Source: Clostridiales bacterium UBA6468 (lineage in GTDB: Bacteria > Bacillota > Clostridia > Oscillospirales > Oscillospiraceae). Taken from it: a stretch of DNA of 14,792 nucleotides. The notes below the pieces were generated by a model. The model was given only the letters and a program-made list of their open reading frames with translations. It did no database searches and was not told the DNA's origin. The position numbers and the translations under genes were made by a program. Location: the NCBI GenBank assembly GCA_002436765.1, contig DJNI01000026.1:43298-58089 (forward strand), in the 5' to 3' direction. Below are positions 13,773-14,792 of this stretch, one piece after another; positions within the stretch are counted from its first letter, which is position 1; each line of letters begins with the position of its first letter.

Positions 13773-13966
13773 CGCCCTTGGATGAGGGCCATATCTGGAG
13801 ACTGTCAAAACGCCCAAACAGCGGCTCTTTTTGCCCTGTGCCGCACCATTTTCCCTCGAAATACACTCGGTATTCCTTCGGAAAAATGGCTTGCACAGAG
13901 CAAAAATCCCTCGCTGTTGGTCATTTCGCCAGCCTCCAGATATGGCCTGTCCAGGGGTGCTTTTTT
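13773..13966 (+). terminator. T-box terminator with a palindrome inserted in its loop
   Basis: The 5' arm CGCCCTTGGATG (13773-13784) pairs with TGTCCAGGGGTG (13948-13959) over twelve positions including G-U pairs. It is followed by six T at 13961-13966 and then the metG ribosome binding site. The two arms are separated by exactly the palindromic repeat at 13787-13947. A shorter local stem, GCCCT/AGGGC (13774-13778/13785-13789), competes but lacks a U tract. Confidence 0.8.
13787..13947. repeat. Palindromic repeat, copy 2 (inside the metG T-box terminator)
   Basis: A 161-bp imperfect palindrome with perfect 14-bp terminal inverted repeats, GGCCATATCTGGAG (13787-13800) and CTCCAGATATGGCC (13934-13947). 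Internal arms also pair, for example CTGTGC (13836-13841) with GCACAG (13893-13898). It is about 86% identical to 2869-3028 in the same orientation. No transposase is nearby and no clear target duplication is seen, so it resembles a non-autonomous MITE- or REP-like element. The open frames across it do not look like genes. Confidence 0.88.
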
Positions 13967-13983
13967 ATTTAGGAGGATTCTTT

Positions 13984-14792
13984 ATGTGCGAAAAATGCAG
14001 AGGTAATTATTACATTACCACCCCCATCTATTACCCTTCCGCCAAGCTCCACATCGGCCACGCCTACTGCACCGTGGCGACGGACACCATGGCGCGCTTC
14101 AAGCGGCTTCAGGGCTATAATGTCATGTTCCTCACCGGGACCGACGAGCATGGTCAGAAGATCGAGGACAAGGCAAAAGCCGCAGGCGTGACCCCCCAGC
14201 AGTTCGTGGACAACATCGTCACCGGCAAGGGGGGCGTGCTGGATCTGTGGAAGCTGATGAACATTTCCTACGACCGCTTCATCCGCACCACCGACGACTA
14301 CCACGTGGCGGCCATCCAGAGAATCTTCAGAAGAATGCACGACAACGGCGACATCTACAAGGGCGTCTACAAGGGAAAGTACTGCAAGCCCTGCGAGTCC
14401 TTCTGGACGGAAAGCCAGCTGAAGGACGGCAAATGCCCCGACTGCGGCGGCGAGGTGCAGGACGCCCAGGAGGAGGCCTATTTCTTCCGCCTGTCCAAGT
14501 ACGCAAGCCGGGTGCAGGATCTGCTGGAAAACACCGATTTTCTGGAGCCCCGCAGCCGTGTCAACGAGATGGTCAACAACTTCATCAAGCCCGGCCTTGA
14601 AGACCTGTGCGTCTCCCGCACCAGCTTTACCTGGGGCGTGCCGGTGGACTTTGACCCCGGCCATGTGGTCTATGTGTGGATCGACGCCCTGTTCAATTAC
14701 ATGACGGCGCTGGGCTTCGAGAATGACAGATACCATGATCTGGAGGCCTTCTGGCCTGCCGATGTTCACTTCGTGGGCAAGGAGATCGTCCG
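13984..14792 (+). CDS. metG: MetG, methionyl-tRNA synthetase (partial, 3' end outside window)
   Basis: The first 269 codons of a class I aminoacyl-tRNA synthetase that charges tRNA-Met. Visible are the N-terminal TTPIYYPSAKLHIGHAY with the HIGH ATP-binding motif at residues 23-26, LTGTDEHGQKI at 50-60, one zinc knuckle made by Cys134, Cys137, Cys151 and Cys154, and the later FTWGVPVDFDPGHVVYVWIDA segment (WGVPVD...VYVWIDAL) of the methionine pocket. The KMSKS loop and anticodon domain lie beyond the window. AGGAGG at 13971-13976 sets the ATG. The N-terminus has a short extra MCEKCRG with two cysteines. Expression is controlled by the methionine T-box immediately upstream. Confidence 0.97.
   Translation, partial: MCEKCRGNYYITTPIYYPSAKLHIGHAYCTVATDTMARFKRLQGYNVMFLTGTDEHGQKIEDKAKAAGVTPQQFVDNIVTGKGGVLDLWKLMNISYDRFIRTTDDYHVAAIQRIFRRMHDNGDIYKGVYKGKYCKPCESFWTESQLKDGKCPDCGGEVQDAQEEAYFFRLSKYASRVQDLLENTDFLEPRSRVNEMVNNFIKPGLEDLCVSRTSFTWGVPVDFDPGHVVYVWIDALFNYMTALGFENDRYHDLEAFWPADVHFVGKEIV

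Larger units (their letters stand above)
13551..13966 (+). promoter_or_regulatory. Methionine T-box leader (tRNA-sensing riboswitch) of metG
   Basis: The leader senses uncharged tRNA and controls metG by antitermination. Stem I base pairs GAGA/TCTC and CGCTT/AAGCG flank an internal loop with AGTA on the left and GAAC-ATG-G on the right, the canonical specifier-loop arrangement. The specifier is ATG at 13645-13647, matching methionine. The stem I tip shows an AGAG bulge and GGTGCGAG apical loop. The T-box motif AAGGTGGTACCGCG is at 13748-13761; its TGGT would pair with an ACCA tRNA end, fitting the A73 of tRNA-Met. The antiterminator pairs AAGG with CCTT (13776-13779); the same bases form the 5' arm of the terminator. 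A 161-bp palindrome sits in the terminator loop, making the leader unusually long. Confidence 0.93.

Noticed and set aside
12389..13792. 467-codon open frame opposite eutH and the metG leader
   Set aside because: Antisense to eutH and running through the promoter palindrome and T-box; rich in H/R/Q/G with no family features, so a GC-rich shadow.
13733..13972. 79-codon plus-strand frame across the T-box and palindrome
   Set aside because: It covers the T-box motif, terminator arms and the repeat; the opposite-strand frame of copy 1 is likewise open, so this is a by-product of the palindrome.

Overview
The window comes from a GC-rich member of the Clostridia, probably an Oscillospiraceae-like gut bacterium. 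That placement is inferred from the T-box leader on metG, the strong AGGAGG-type ribosome binding sites, the Firmicutes-type zinc-ribbon protein start and the type of ethanolamine locus.

Layout. (1) Bases 1-2870, minus strand: the first codons of a zinc-ribbon protein with its own consensus promoter, then a Holliday-junction operon read right to left: a 49-residue single-span membrane protein (missed by usual length cut-offs), ruvC, ruvA, a 255-base spacer packed with perfect hairpins, and ruvB. (2) Bases 2869-3028: a 160-bp imperfect palindrome followed by a T tract. (3) Bases 3106-13468, plus strand: a compact eleven-gene ethanolamine utilisation (eut) microcompartment operon in the order eutG-eutA-eutC-eutL-eutM-eutT-eutB-eutE-eutD(pduL type)-unknown-eutN-eutH. 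(4) Bases 13500-13966: a consensus promoter embedded in a 13-bp inverted repeat, then a methionine T-box leader whose terminator hairpin carries a second copy of the palindrome in its loop. (5) From 13984: metG, cut by the window end.

How the eut genes work together. EutH brings in ethanolamine. EutB and EutC form the adenosylcobalamin-dependent ammonia-lyase that makes acetaldehyde and ammonia. EutT makes the adenosylcobalamin and EutA reactivates the lyase. EutE converts acetaldehyde to acetyl-CoA, the PduL-type EutD makes acetyl phosphate, and EutG reduces acetaldehyde to ethanol and recycles NAD. EutL, EutM and EutN are shell proteins. EutC (N-terminus) and EutE (C-terminus) carry helices that look like encapsulation peptides. 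No EutV/EutW regulator, EutS, EutK, EutP or EutQ is present in the window, and eutC and eutB are separated by three genes.

Most notable: the two palindrome copies (about 86% identical by hand count, with at least one compensatory base-pair change) bracket the eut operon, and one sits exactly in the loop of the metG T-box terminator without breaking its stem. Further points are the hairpin array between ruvA and ruvB, GC-rich hairpins at three eut gene junctions, and the palindromic metG promoter.
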